A stretch of DNA of 64,000 nt from Lentisphaerae bacterium GWF2_49_21 (GTDB taxonomy: Bacteria > Verrucomicrobiota > Lentisphaeria > Victivallales > GWF2-50-93). The stretch lies in the NCBI GenBank assembly GCA_001804805.1, contig MHBH01000071.1:54184-118183 (forward strand), read 5' to 3'. The translations under genes and the position numbers were made by a program. This document shows positions 8,601-17,170 of the stretch, piece by piece. Under the pieces are notes generated by a model, which had not been told where the DNA came from, made no database searches, and saw only the letters and a program-made list of their open reading frames with translations. Position 1 is the first letter of the stretch. Each line of letters opens with the position of its first letter.

Positions 8601-9791
8601 ATGGATATTGATTCGAAAAAAGGCTTTGCGGTAGAAAGTGCTTTGCGTGATAAAAGGATGCCGGGAGGCATTATCCAGGTGTGCATCGCTGCGGTGCTCC
8701 TCCTCGGATTGCCGATCATTGGCGCAGTATCGGTCGGAAGACCGCTTGACTACTATCTCGAGTTCCCACCGCTCACATCATATGTGAAACATGCCGGATT
8801 CTCATGGACAGCTTTTACACTTCTGACTGCATTCCTGGTTGCCGGCATTCTGCCATTCCTGTGGAAAATGCTTTCATCGGCAGTCATGAGCCCGTTTGCC
8901 GGACTCTTCTTCATCCGTCCATTCCCTTTCTGGGGATGGATCGCCGTCTCCTCCTGCGCAGTCTTCTGGACGCTTGCCTGGAACAGGTTCGAATGGTTCT
9001 CCTTCCTGCAGCCATACACATTCAGCCCGATATGGTTTTCCTTTATTGTCATTGTCAACGCACTGACATATGCAAGGTCCGGGAAATGCATGATGAAAGA
9101 CAGGACATGCTATTTCATGATGCTGTTCCCTCTGAGTGCGCTATTCTGGTGGTTCTTTGAATATCTCAACAGGTTCGTCCAGAACTGGCACTACATCGGC
9201 GTGGAGAATTTTTCTTCGCTGGAATATGCGATATTCGCAACATTGTGCTTCTCCACGGTTCTTCCGGCGGTACTGGGCACTTATGAGCTGCTGGAGACTT
9301 TTTCAGATCCTTTTGCCTCGTTGAAAAGGTATGTCAAAACCAGCTTCATGAACAGGAAGTCCACGGCCTGGACTATTCTTGTACTTGCATGCCTGGGGCT
9401 TGCCGGGATCGGAAGATATCCGGACCTGCTCTTTCCGATCATCTGGCTTTCCCCATTCCTGATCATCACTTCGCTGCAGACTCTGCGAGGAGAAGAAAAT
9501 ATCTTTTCCAGAATTGCAGAAGGCAGATGGCGCAAAATCGTCCTGCTCGCACTTTCCGCGCTGATCTGCGGATTTTTCTGGGAGATGTGGAATTATTACA
9601 GTCTCCCTAAATGGGCTTACTCGGTACCTTTCGTCGATCGCTTCAGGATCTTTGAAATGCCATTGCTCGGATATGCCGGATACCTGCCTTTCGGCATTGA
9701 GTGCGCAGTGATAGGCGGATTGCTTATGGATTTCATGGTATCGTCAAAAGGATTCAAAACGGTAAGCCGGACTTCTCCTGAAGACGGCTGA
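8601..9791 (+). CDS. Large polytopic membrane protein
   Basis: A 396-residue integral membrane protein with roughly ten hydrophobic segments and many aromatic residues in membrane-border positions (WWFFEYLNRFVQNW, FWEMWNYYSLPKW). It starts after GGAGAAA. The downstream radical SAM gene begins 21 bases after its stop, so the two are probably cotranscribed. I cannot name a family. An intramembrane enzyme or transporter is possible but unsupported. Confidence 0.7.
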   Translation: MDIDSKKGFAVESALRDKRMPGGIIQVCIAAVLLLGLPIIGAVSVGRPLDYYLEFPPLTSYVKHAGFSWTAFTLLTAFLVAGILPFLWKMLSSAVMSPFAGLFFIRPFPFWGWIAVSSCAVFWTLAWNRFEWFSFLQPYTFSPIWFSFIVIVNALTYARSGKCMMKDRTCYFMMLFPLSALFWWFFEYLNRFVQNWHYIGVENFSSLEYAIFATLCFSTVLPAVLGTYELLETFSDPFASLKRYVKTSFMNRKSTAWTILVLACLGLAGIGRYPDLLFPIIWLSPFLIITSLQTLRGEENIFSRIAEGRWRKIVLLALSALICGFFWEMWNYYSLPKWAYSVPFVDRFRIFEMPLLGYAGYLPFGIECAVIGGLLMDFMVSSKGFKTVSRTSPEDG

Positions 9792-9812
9792 TATGAAGAA
9801 ACGGAGGCCAAC

Positions 9813-11237
9813 ATGTGGATCAAGCTGATATCACCGATGACGACAGCGAGGCCGATGGATTCGATCTGGAAGACGCGGATGGCGCCGCCGCTGTCCTTGC
9901 TTGTCCTGGGAAGCCTGACACCTCCCAGGCACAAGGTTGGGCTTGAGGATGGAAACATTCAAAAGATCAAGTTGAACGACAGTCCGGACCTGGTCGGGAT
10001 TACCGTAAAAGTTGATACTGCGCCCAGTGCTTTTGAGATCGCCGACAGGTACCGTACGCGGGGAATCCGGGTAGTCATGGGAGGCATCCATGCGACATCG
10101 TGTCCTGAAGACTGCGCCAAACATGCCGATTCCGTGGTGATCGGCGATGCCGAAGAGAACTGGCCGTTGCTTGTTGAGGATGCAGAGAAGCAGTCATTGA
10201 AACCGGTATACAGGAACTCAGTAACAGTTGATCCTGCCAAGATTCCGATTCCCAGATGGGAGATGCTGAACCATGGCAGATATCTTTTCACGAACACCCT
10301 TACCATCGGCAGGGGGTGTCCGTGGCGCTGTGACTTCTGCTACAACAGCTCTTCAAACATAGATTCCAGCTACAGGATGAAATCTATTCCGCAGATAATC
10401 GATGAGATATGTTCCCTTGGCACGGACCATGTGATGTTCATAGACGACAACTTCATCGGAAGTCCGGAATTCGTGAGGAAGCTGCTGCCCGAATTCAAGA
10501 GGCTTGGCATTACATGGCAGACCGCCGTTTCAACCAACATCGGATTGTACGACGATATCCTCGACATGATGGCGGAAGCCGGATGCAAGAGCCTGTTCAT
10601 AGGATTTGAGAGCGTAAACCAGAAGAATCTCATGGACTGCAGGAAGACGCAGAACAGGATACAGGGATACGATTCCACAATAGCCAAAATCCATGCACGG
10701 GGTATGATGGTGAACGCTAGCCTGGTGTTTGGATTCGATGGCGATGACGTCTCGGTCTTTCCAGCTACCTTTGAATGGCTGGTGAGGAACCGGATTGCGA
10801 CAATGACGGCCCACATCCTTACGCCGTATCCTGGCACGGTGTTCTACAGGAAGCTGGAGACGGAAGGAAGGATAATCGACAGGGAACTGAGACACTACAA
10901 TACTGCACATGCGGTCTTCATGCCCGCGAAGATGTCGCCAAGGGAGCTTGTGACCGGCTATCTGAAGATCTATGACGACTTCTATTCATGGCTTAACATT
11001 CTGCGGCGCCTGCCGGTCTCTGACAGCCAGGTCATGGCGTACCTCCAATTCAATCTGCTCTATAGGAAGTTTGGGAAGCAGACATCGATGCTGGGAAGGA
11101 TTTTCGGGATGCGCCGTCTTGCGGAATTCGCACGCCGTACATCGTATCCGAAATGGAGGAGGATGGAGAATGCCGGCCAATGCAATATGTTCATGAATGG
11201 GGAAACAGCCCTTACGGGCTTAACTACAAACAGATGA
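9813..11237 (+). CDS. B12-binding radical SAM protein
   Basis: A 474-residue enzyme. Residues 1-150 have the layout of a cobalamin-binding domain (PPLSLLVLGSLTP, VVMGGIHATSCPE). The radical SAM domain follows, with its 4Fe-4S cluster motif in GRGCPWRCDFCYN near residue 172. Relatives carry out methylations or other C-C chemistry on lipids and secondary metabolites; the substrate here is unknown. The start follows CGGAGG. The last ten residues (TALTGLTTNR) are encoded by a REP palindrome, so the original C-terminus was probably shorter or different. Confidence 0.88.
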   Translation: MWIKLISPMTTARPMDSIWKTRMAPPLSLLVLGSLTPPRHKVGLEDGNIQKIKLNDSPDLVGITVKVDTAPSAFEIADRYRTRGIRVVMGGIHATSCPEDCAKHADSVVIGDAEENWPLLVEDAEKQSLKPVYRNSVTVDPAKIPIPRWEMLNHGRYLFTNTLTIGRGCPWRCDFCYNSSSNIDSSYRMKSIPQIIDEICSLGTDHVMFIDDNFIGSPEFVRKLLPEFKRLGITWQTAVSTNIGLYDDILDMMAEAGCKSLFIGFESVNQKNLMDCRKTQNRIQGYDSTIAKIHARGMMVNASLVFGFDGDDVSVFPATFEWLVRNRIATMTAHILTPYPGTVFYRKLETEGRIIDRELRHYNTAHAVFMPAKMSPRELVTGYLKIYDDFYSWLNILRRLPVSDSQVMAYLQFNLLYRKFGKQTSMLGRIFGMRRLAEFARRTSYPKWRRMENAGQCNMFMNGETALTGLTTNR

Positions 11238-11275
11238 ATCATGTGTCCGTTCGTAGTTAATGCCATGAGGCATGT
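11206..11275. repeat. REPIN-like pair, GTAGT class, copy 1
   Basis: An inverted unit with stem AGCCC/GGGCT ends in CTAC at 11224-11227. A direct unit starts GTAG at 11253 and contains ATGCC/GGCAT. The first unit overlaps the 3' end of the radical SAM gene. A related pair lies at 51607-51697. Confidence 0.65.
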
Positions 11276-11283
11276 TCTTGTAA

Positions 11284-11351
11284 GTAGGTACGTGCTTTAG
11301 CATGTACCATCTTAAGATTCAAGAATGGGACAGGCTAAAGCCCGTCCCTAC
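11284..11351. repeat. REPIN-like element, GTAG class, copy 2
   Basis: GTAG at 11284 heads a palindrome with core GTGCTTTAGCAT. The inverted partner contains GGCTAAAGCC and ends CTAC at 11348-11351. The two units occur in reverse order relative to 1803-1884, so the whole element is inverted between the loci. Confidence 0.75.
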
Positions 11352-11374
11352 TTTAAGATAGGATTTAGATAGCA

Positions 11375-12061
11375 ATGAAACTTCCAGTTCGCAAATTATG
11401 CAGGGGAATTCCTGAGGAGCTTGCAGGATTGATGAGGAAGCCGGGAAATGGTTTCCTTTTCTCATGCCTGGCGATCGCTGTCATATGCAGTTCGCTCTAT
11501 GGCATGAGCGTGGGGATATGGAGATCTCCGCTCCAGAGCGTGTATGTGGCGATGAAGTTTCCGATGCTCATCCTGTTTGTCACTGCTGGCAATGCCATGA
11601 TAAACGGCATGTTTGCAAAGATACTGGGGGCCAGGATGACGTTCAGGGAATCTTTGATGTCTGTCCTGATGTCTTTTACGATCGCATCCATAATACTGGC
11701 GTCCTTTGCCCCGCTCATGCTCTGCCTGGTATGGAACAGTCCTGCAGTTTCAGATCCGAATTCAGCTATGGCCCACCAGGGGATTTTGCTGTTCAACGTA
11801 TTTTCAATAGCCTTTGCGGGCGTAGTCTCGAATCTGCATCTATACAAGCTTGTGCTGCATTTCACGGGAACGGCTGAGGTTTCCAGACGGATTATCTTCT
11901 CATGGCTTGCCGTGAACCTGCTGCTGGGCTCGCAGCTTTCCTGGATCATGAGGCCTTTCATAGGCGGACCTGGTGGAGCTGTCGAGTTTTTGAGGGAGAA
12001 AGCTTTTGACGGCAATTTCTTCGAGGCCGTGTTTCAGTCGGCGAAAAACCTGTTCTTTTAA
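11375..12061 (+). CDS. Membrane protein, possibly Yip1-like
   Basis: A 228-residue protein with about five to six membrane segments (FLFSCLAIAVICSSLYGMS, SVLMSFTIASIILASFAPL, IIFSWLAVNLLLGSQLSWI). It is the first gene of a tight four-gene set reaching 14291. The next gene product has similar size and layout, so the two may be paralogous subunits. The upstream ribosome site is weak. Confidence 0.65.
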   Translation: MKLPVRKLCRGIPEELAGLMRKPGNGFLFSCLAIAVICSSLYGMSVGIWRSPLQSVYVAMKFPMLILFVTAGNAMINGMFAKILGARMTFRESLMSVLMSFTIASIILASFAPLMLCLVWNSPAVSDPNSAMAHQGILLFNVFSIAFAGVVSNLHLYKLVLHFTGTAEVSRRIIFSWLAVNLLLGSQLSWIMRPFIGGPGGAVEFLREKAFDGNFFEAVFQSAKNLFF

Positions 12062-12084
12062 TATCAATAAGCAAGGAGGTGGCT

Positions 12085-12813
12085 ATGAATGAAGAGAAAA
12101 TCAATTTGAATTTAACGGAGAGCCCCGAAGGCACGACAGGAACCGGCTATGAAGATGCGAACAGGATCTCATGGCTTACCGAAAATCTCCTCAAGGATCC
12201 GCTCAAGGTCATATCCGGCTTCGGACGATTGCCGATGGCCAGGCTTCTGCTCAACATCATCCTGATAAACATTGTCTGCCTGGTTGGATACGGCGTTATC
12301 GTCGGGAGCTTTTCCGGAGGGATCCAATGGTACATGGCGCCTGTAAAGATAATAGCCGGGCTGATGCTGGCGGTTTTGTTCTGCTACCCAAGCTTCTACA
12401 TTTTCTCCTGCCTGTCAGGGATAGATGTCAAGCCCGGAACTGCAATGCTTGTCCTACTCGCCGCTGTTTCGGTGTTTTCAATCCTGATCGTGGGATTCGC
12501 CCCGATAGCCTGGGTCTTTTCCCAATCGACGAATACAGTGTTCTTCATCGGTTTCTTCCATCTTCTCTTCTGGGGTACAAGCACGCTTTTCGGGATGCGG
12601 GTGCTGCTCAAGGCGGCATCTTCGCTTAAATGCAAGAACACTTTTTATCCGCTCTTCTGGATTCTGATTTTCATGATAACATCACTGCAGATGATGACGG
12701 CGCTCCGTCCGATAGTTGGTACGGCGGAGACGGTATTGCCGAAGGAAAAGATGTTTTTCATGGCGCATTGGAGTAAGTTGTTCTCAGAGACGGTTGATAC
12801 TCCAAAGAGGTGA
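12085..12813 (+). CDS. Membrane protein, possibly Yip1-like
   Basis: A 242-residue protein with a hydrophilic N-terminal 50 residues and then about five membrane segments (LLLNIILINIVCLVGYGVIV, MLVLLAAVSVFSILIVGF). The start is the ATG at 12085 after AAGGAGG; a GTG at 12079 lies inside that site and is rejected. It lies 23 bases after the previous gene and 3 bases before the next, so translation is likely coupled. Confidence 0.7.
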   Translation: MNEEKINLNLTESPEGTTGTGYEDANRISWLTENLLKDPLKVISGFGRLPMARLLLNIILINIVCLVGYGVIVGSFSGGIQWYMAPVKIIAGLMLAVLFCYPSFYIFSCLSGIDVKPGTAMLVLLAAVSVFSILIVGFAPIAWVFSQSTNTVFFIGFFHLLFWGTSTLFGMRVLLKAASSLKCKNTFYPLFWILIFMITSLQMMTALRPIVGTAETVLPKEKMFFMAHWSKLFSETVDTPKR

Positions 12814-12816
12814 TGG

Positions 12817-14010
12817 ATGACTGTGAAAAACAAGATAACATTGAAATCTGCTCAGCGGCTGGCGTGCTTGTCGCTCTTGTTTATCCTGGGCGCTTATCTT
12901 GTCCCGCACAACTGGTGCGCGCGCGAGGCCGGGGCGGTATTCAAGGACGAGGAGGGGATTCAGGAACGGATGGCCCGTCAGGCAGTGAAGATGCTGTCTT
13001 TGGAGCTGGGCAGGGCAAATTTCAAGACCGGCTCAGAGCTCTTCAATGGTGAATGGCTCTTCGGCACCTATATGATGTCGGGCATGGGATTTGGGCAGAT
13101 GGCGGTCCTTCATCCGGACAAGGCCGATGAATATCTTCCGCATATGGAGAATTGCATCAGGAAGATACTCGAGCCTCAGGTAAGGGAGTTCGATACTCAT
13201 TCATGGGGCAACGATCCGATAGAATCGCTGGATACCGACTTCGACCATGCCGCTTTTCTCGGATACTACAATCTTCTGCTGAGCTTACACAGGCTTTTGA
13301 AAAAGGACTCGGAATTCAGCGCGCTCAATGACAGGATCACGGCAGCGCTTGCGAGAAGGCTTGAGAAGTCTTCAGTTTTATTGCTGCAGACGTATCCGAA
13401 TGAGATGTATCCGGTGGACAACTGCGCGGTATTTGGATCCATAGGGCTTTATGACATGGCTACGGGCGGCGATCATTCTGCGCTTCTCGCCAGATGCATG
13501 GAGAAGTTGAAAAAAGATTATACTGATCCGAGGAGCGGACTTCTTTACCAATGCATTGATGGCTTTACAGGGAAGATGCTGGATGCTCCGAGAGGTTCAG
13601 GTACTTGCCTGGGACTCTACTTCCTCTCCTTCAGCGAGCCATCCATCTCGCGTTCCCTATACGATTCTGCAAAACGTGAGCTGAAAGGAGGAGTGCTGGG
13701 ATTCGGGGGCATGAAGGAATATCCGGCATCTGCAGAAGGCGGATTTGGAGATATTGATTCAGGTCCTGTTATTTTCGGGTATGGCGTGTCTCCCACCGGT
13801 TTCATGATCGCAGGTACAAGAATTCATGATGACTACGCCCTCTTCAGGAAGCTGTACGCGACCGCGTATCTATGCGGAGCGCCCTGCGATTCCGGAGGCA
13901 GTCGGCTTTTTGTAACTGGAGGGCATATCGGAAACGCAATCATGTTTGCAGTAATGACAGCTCCATCCGAATGGAAATTTAATGATTTCTGCATGAGGAG
14001 AAAAAAATGA
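12817..14010 (+). CDS. Exported or anchored protein, predicted alpha/alpha barrel
   Basis: A 397-residue protein with one hydrophobic N-terminal segment (LACLSLLFILGAYLVPHNW), followed by a helical domain rich in W, Y, H and D (REFDTHSWGNDPIESLD, GDIDSGPVIFGYGVSP, DAPRGSGTCLG). The pattern suggests an (alpha/alpha) barrel enzyme such as the linalool dehydratase/isomerase fold or a glycosidase-like barrel. That is a weak inference from motif feel only. Its position among membrane proteins suggests it works at the membrane with them. Confidence 0.6.
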   Translation: MTVKNKITLKSAQRLACLSLLFILGAYLVPHNWCAREAGAVFKDEEGIQERMARQAVKMLSLELGRANFKTGSELFNGEWLFGTYMMSGMGFGQMAVLHPDKADEYLPHMENCIRKILEPQVREFDTHSWGNDPIESLDTDFDHAAFLGYYNLLLSLHRLLKKDSEFSALNDRITAALARRLEKSSVLLLQTYPNEMYPVDNCAVFGSIGLYDMATGGDHSALLARCMEKLKKDYTDPRSGLLYQCIDGFTGKMLDAPRGSGTCLGLYFLSFSEPSISRSLYDSAKRELKGGVLGFGGMKEYPASAEGGFGDIDSGPVIFGYGVSPTGFMIAGTRIHDDYALFRKLYATAYLCGAPCDSGGSRLFVTGGHIGNAIMFAVMTAPSEWKFNDFCMRRKK

Positions 14011-14291
14011 GCATCAAAAAGAAAATCATTAGAAGTCTCGTGACCGTCCTAGTGGCGTTAACGGCCTATTTCATCCTGTTCAATCAGATGGCTGCAAACG
14101 ACATTGTATCGACACTCCTGACGGCAGGAAATCGGGCGTCCGTGCTGGAACTTGTACTTTCCCTTGTCTTTATTGCGCTGCGCTTTTTCATCATAGTTCT
14201 TCTGCCGGGAATCGTTCTGGCTGTGGCAGGTTCGCTTGTTATGGAATATATTACTTTCAAATTAAAAGTTCGTGATAAGTTACAAGGTTGA
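14007..14291 (+). CDS. Small two-segment membrane protein
   Basis: A 94-residue protein with two hydrophobic stretches (SLVTVLVALTAYFILFNQM and LRFFIIVLLPGIVLAVAGSLV). Its ATG overlaps the preceding stop by four bases (ATGA), indicating translational coupling to the barrel protein. Family unknown. It probably forms a complex with the preceding membrane proteins. Confidence 0.6.
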   Translation: MSIKKKIIRSLVTVLVALTAYFILFNQMAANDIVSTLLTAGNRASVLELVLSLVFIALRFFIIVLLPGIVLAVAGSLVMEYITFKLKVRDKLQG

Positions 14292-14295
14292 ATTT

Positions 14296-14433
14296 ATGAG
14301 CATTATAGATAGAAAAGCTGCAGTTGCAAGAATTTTGAAAATCATGAGGATGAATGCCAGATTTGCTGTTGATCCAAAGACAGCTGACAAGATAGCCAAT
14401 GAAGCTAAGCACAAGTCTAGAAGACGTAAATGA
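14296..14433 (+). CDS. 45-residue basic mini-protein coupled to hrpB
   Basis: A short frame starting ATG at 14296 encodes 45 residues: MSIIDRKAAVARILKIMR at the start and a very basic KHKSRRRK tail. It begins 4 bases after the previous stop, and its TGA overlaps the hrpB ATG (ATGA at 14430-14433). Both junctions suggest it is translated. The composition suggests a nucleic-acid or ribosome-binding peptide. No family is recognised and codon use is more AT-rich than in hrpB. Confidence 0.55.
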   Translation: MSIIDRKAAVARILKIMRMNARFAVDPKTADKIANEAKHKSRRRK

Positions 14434-16925
14434 ACCTTCCGGTCGAGAAAATACTGCCCCAGCTCAGGGAGGCGCTTGCCAAAGGTGCGTCCGTGATCCT
14501 CAAGGCGCCGCCTGGCGCCGGGAAAACTACTCTTGTTCCGACAGCTCTCCTTGACGAACCATGGCTCAAGGACAGGAAGATAATCATGCTCGAGCCCCGC
14601 CGTCTCGCCGCCCGTTCCGCCGCATACAGGATGTCCGACAATCTCGGAGAAGCAGTCGGAAGAACTGTTGGCTATAGGACCCGCACCGACAGCAAAGTTT
14701 CACGTGACACAAGGATAGAAGTTGTAACCGAAGGGATTTTCACGCGTCAGATCCTGGGCAATCCCGAGCTGGAGAATATCGGACTTGTGATTTTCGATGA
14801 GTTCCATGAGCGGAACATCCACACAGACCTCGGACTCGCATTCGCATTGGATGTGCAGGCGAACCTGCGCGAAGATCTCAAGATACTCATAATGTCCGCA
14901 ACGCTTGATCCGGAAAAGATCGCTGTGCTTTTCGACAAACCTGCCATTGTCTCCTGCGAAGGATTTATTTTTGAGATCAAAAATAAATATTTAATGAAAT
15001 CCTCCATCAGGGAGAGGATGGAGGATTTCATGGCAAGGGCCGTAGGGAAGGCCCTTGAAGAAGAAACAGGAAGTATCCTATGTTTCCTGCCTGGCGTCGG
15101 TGAAATACGGAGAGTCGAGGAAAGGATAAGGGCGCAGGGAATTCCTGATGATGTCATGATATGCCCGCTATATGGCGACTTGGACAAGAAGGCGCAGGAC
15201 GATGCGATTAGACCTGCACCGGATGGGTTGAGGAAGATTGTTCTTGCAACTAACATCGCGGAAAGCAGCATTACCATTGACGGTGTGACCGTAGTAATTG
15301 ATTCCGGACTTTCGCGGAAATCCATATTTGATCCTCGGACCGGAATGTCGCATCTTGACACTGTTAGAGTGAGCCGTGCATCGGCCGATCAAAGGCGTGG
15401 CCGTGCGGGAAGGACAGGTCCCGGAAAGTGCTATAGGCTGTGGGCTGAGAATGAAACTTCGATGATGCCGGAATATGACGTTCCGGAGATTCTGGAATCG
15501 GATCTTGCGAACCTCGCACTTTCCCTGGCGGAATGGGGAGGGACGCAGTCGGTTTCATATTTGAAGTGGCTTGATGCGCCTCCAGCTGCGAAGTTCGCAC
15601 AGTCAGTCGAACTTCTGAAGGAACTCGGGGCTGTCGATGAAAAAGGAAAGATAACTGCGCACGGTAAAAAGATGCTTGCCGCCGGAACCCATCCACGCCT
15701 TGCGAACATGATCATCCGAAGCGCGCATCTCGGACTCGGAAGCCTTGCCTGCAACATAGCCGCGATGCTTGAGGAACGGGATCTTATAAAGTTCAGGATG
15801 GGAAGCAGGGATTCGGATTTGAGGCTGAGGCTGGACGAGTTGAAGAAGACTTCGGGAACGCACCATATCGATGATTCCGTCAGATGGCGGATAAAGACTT
15901 TTTCTGAAGAGTTCAGAAGGAGAATGGGAATAACATTCAAGGAATGCGATTCCGCGATGGCGGGAGTCGTCCTGGGTTTTGCATATCCCGACAGAATCGC
16001 GAAACGCAGGGAAGGGGAGGCTCCGATCTATCTCCTGTCCTGCGGCAGGGCTGCGAAGTTCGCAAACCACGAACCGATCTCCAAGGAGGAATTCCTGACG
16101 ATCGCAGAACTGGATGACAAGGACAAGGATGCGAAGGTTTTGCTTGCGGCCCCACTGAAGCTGAAGGACATTGAGCATTATTTCGGTTCAAATATCAGGA
16201 AGATTGAAAGTGTCGAATGGAATGACCGTGACGGTTCTGTCGATGCACGCGGCAGAAGGATGTTCGGCGAAATTATTCTTGAGGAATTTCCAATTAGGAA
16301 TCCCGATAAAAATAAAATTGCGGAGGCAATTTTATTTGGGATAAGAAAAAGAGGATTGGGGATGCTCCCATGGGACAATGAAGCTGAAAACCTGAGGCGG
16401 AGAATTGCACTTGTCGGAAGGAGCGACAATAAGAATGATTGGCCGGATATGTCCGATGAAGCGCTCCTCGAGAGCCTCGAGGAATGGCTGCTTCCTTTTC
16501 TTGGAGGCATAAGGCGCGCGTCAGATTTCGGCAGAATCAGCTTGTGCGAGGCATTGAAATCTCAACTCGACTGGAAACAGAAGGAGCTTCTCGACAAGCT
16601 TGCGCCGACGCATCTGAAGGTTCCCAGCGGATCGATGATCCGTCTTGACTACAGGGAGGGTGATACGCCTGTGCTTTCCGTGAGGGTACAGGAATTGTTT
16701 GGTGCAAGAGCGCATCCCTGCGTGGGTGGCGGGAAGATACCCGTGCTCATAAAGATACTTTCGCCATCGATGCGTCCTGTGCAGACCACTTCCGACCTGC
16801 CGGGCTTCTGGTCGAGTTCCTACCAGTTCGTGAAGAAGGATCTGAAAGGACGCTATCCGAAGCACTACTGGCCTGAAAACCCCATGGAAGTCGCCCCGAC
16901 ACGCGGGCTGAAGCCGAGAAAATAA
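14430..16925 (+). CDS. hrpB: ATP-dependent helicase HrpB
   Basis: An 831-residue DEAH-type helicase. Walker A is APPGAGKT at residues 26-33. FDEFHERN is the DEAH-box equivalent, MSATLD is motif III and DQRRGRAGRTGPG is motif VI. The C-terminal HrpB-specific region continues to the end (QTTSDLPGFWSSSY, LKGRYPKHYWPENP). HrpB proteins are RNA or DNA helicases of uncertain role in bacteria. Length is typical. Initiation is coupled to the mini-gene upstream. Confidence 0.93.
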   Translation: MNLPVEKILPQLREALAKGASVILKAPPGAGKTTLVPTALLDEPWLKDRKIIMLEPRRLAARSAAYRMSDNLGEAVGRTVGYRTRTDSKVSRDTRIEVVTEGIFTRQILGNPELENIGLVIFDEFHERNIHTDLGLAFALDVQANLREDLKILIMSATLDPEKIAVLFDKPAIVSCEGFIFEIKNKYLMKSSIRERMEDFMARAVGKALEEETGSILCFLPGVGEIRRVEERIRAQGIPDDVMICPLYGDLDKKAQDDAIRPAPDGLRKIVLATNIAESSITIDGVTVVIDSGLSRKSIFDPRTGMSHLDTVRVSRASADQRRGRAGRTGPGKCYRLWAENETSMMPEYDVPEILESDLANLALSLAEWGGTQSVSYLKWLDAPPAAKFAQSVELLKELGAVDEKGKITAHGKKMLAAGTHPRLANMIIRSAHLGLGSLACNIAAMLEERDLIKFRMGSRDSDLRLRLDELKKTSGTHHIDDSVRWRIKTFSEEFRRRMGITFKECDSAMAGVVLGFAYPDRIAKRREGEAPIYLLSCGRAAKFANHEPISKEEFLTIAELDDKDKDAKVLLAAPLKLKDIEHYFGSNIRKIESVEWNDRDGSVDARGRRMFGEIILEEFPIRNPDKNKIAEAILFGIRKRGLGMLPWDNEAENLRRRIALVGRSDNKNDWPDMSDEALLESLEEWLLPFLGGIRRASDFGRISLCEALKSQLDWKQKELLDKLAPTHLKVPSGSMIRLDYREGDTPVLSVRVQELFGARAHPCVGGGKIPVLIKILSPSMRPVQTTSDLPGFWSSSYQFVKKDLKGRYPKHYWPENPMEVAPTRGLKPRK

Positions 16926-16938
16926 ACGCAGGAATTAT

Positions 16939-17161
16939 TATGTCGCCGCCCTGCGGGGGCTTTGTATCATTTTTCCATTTGATTTCCCAGGGCTCATGCC
17001 CTGGGCTGCAATATTTCACCCTCTGCGAGGGCTTAAGATAAACTTCCCTGTTTGAAGTTGCTTCAAGAGCCTCCGCAGGATGGCGGAATAATATAGCCCC
17101 ATGCGAAAGCGTGGGGAGCATAAGATAAATAGGAACAAAGCCCCTGCAGGGCGGCGACATA
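16939..17161. repeat. 223-bp nested palindromic element
   Basis: The ends 16939-16965 and 17135-17161 are inverted repeats with one mismatch in 27. Inside are further stems: CCCAGGGC/GCCCTGGG at 16986-17005, CCCTC/GAGGG near 17019-17031, and CCCC-ATGCGAAAGCGT-GGGG near 17097-17116. Two stems are followed by TAAGATAAA. It sits between the convergent hrpB and GH16 genes and could also terminate both transcripts. Confidence 0.7.
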
Positions 17162-17170
17162 GACAAAGGC

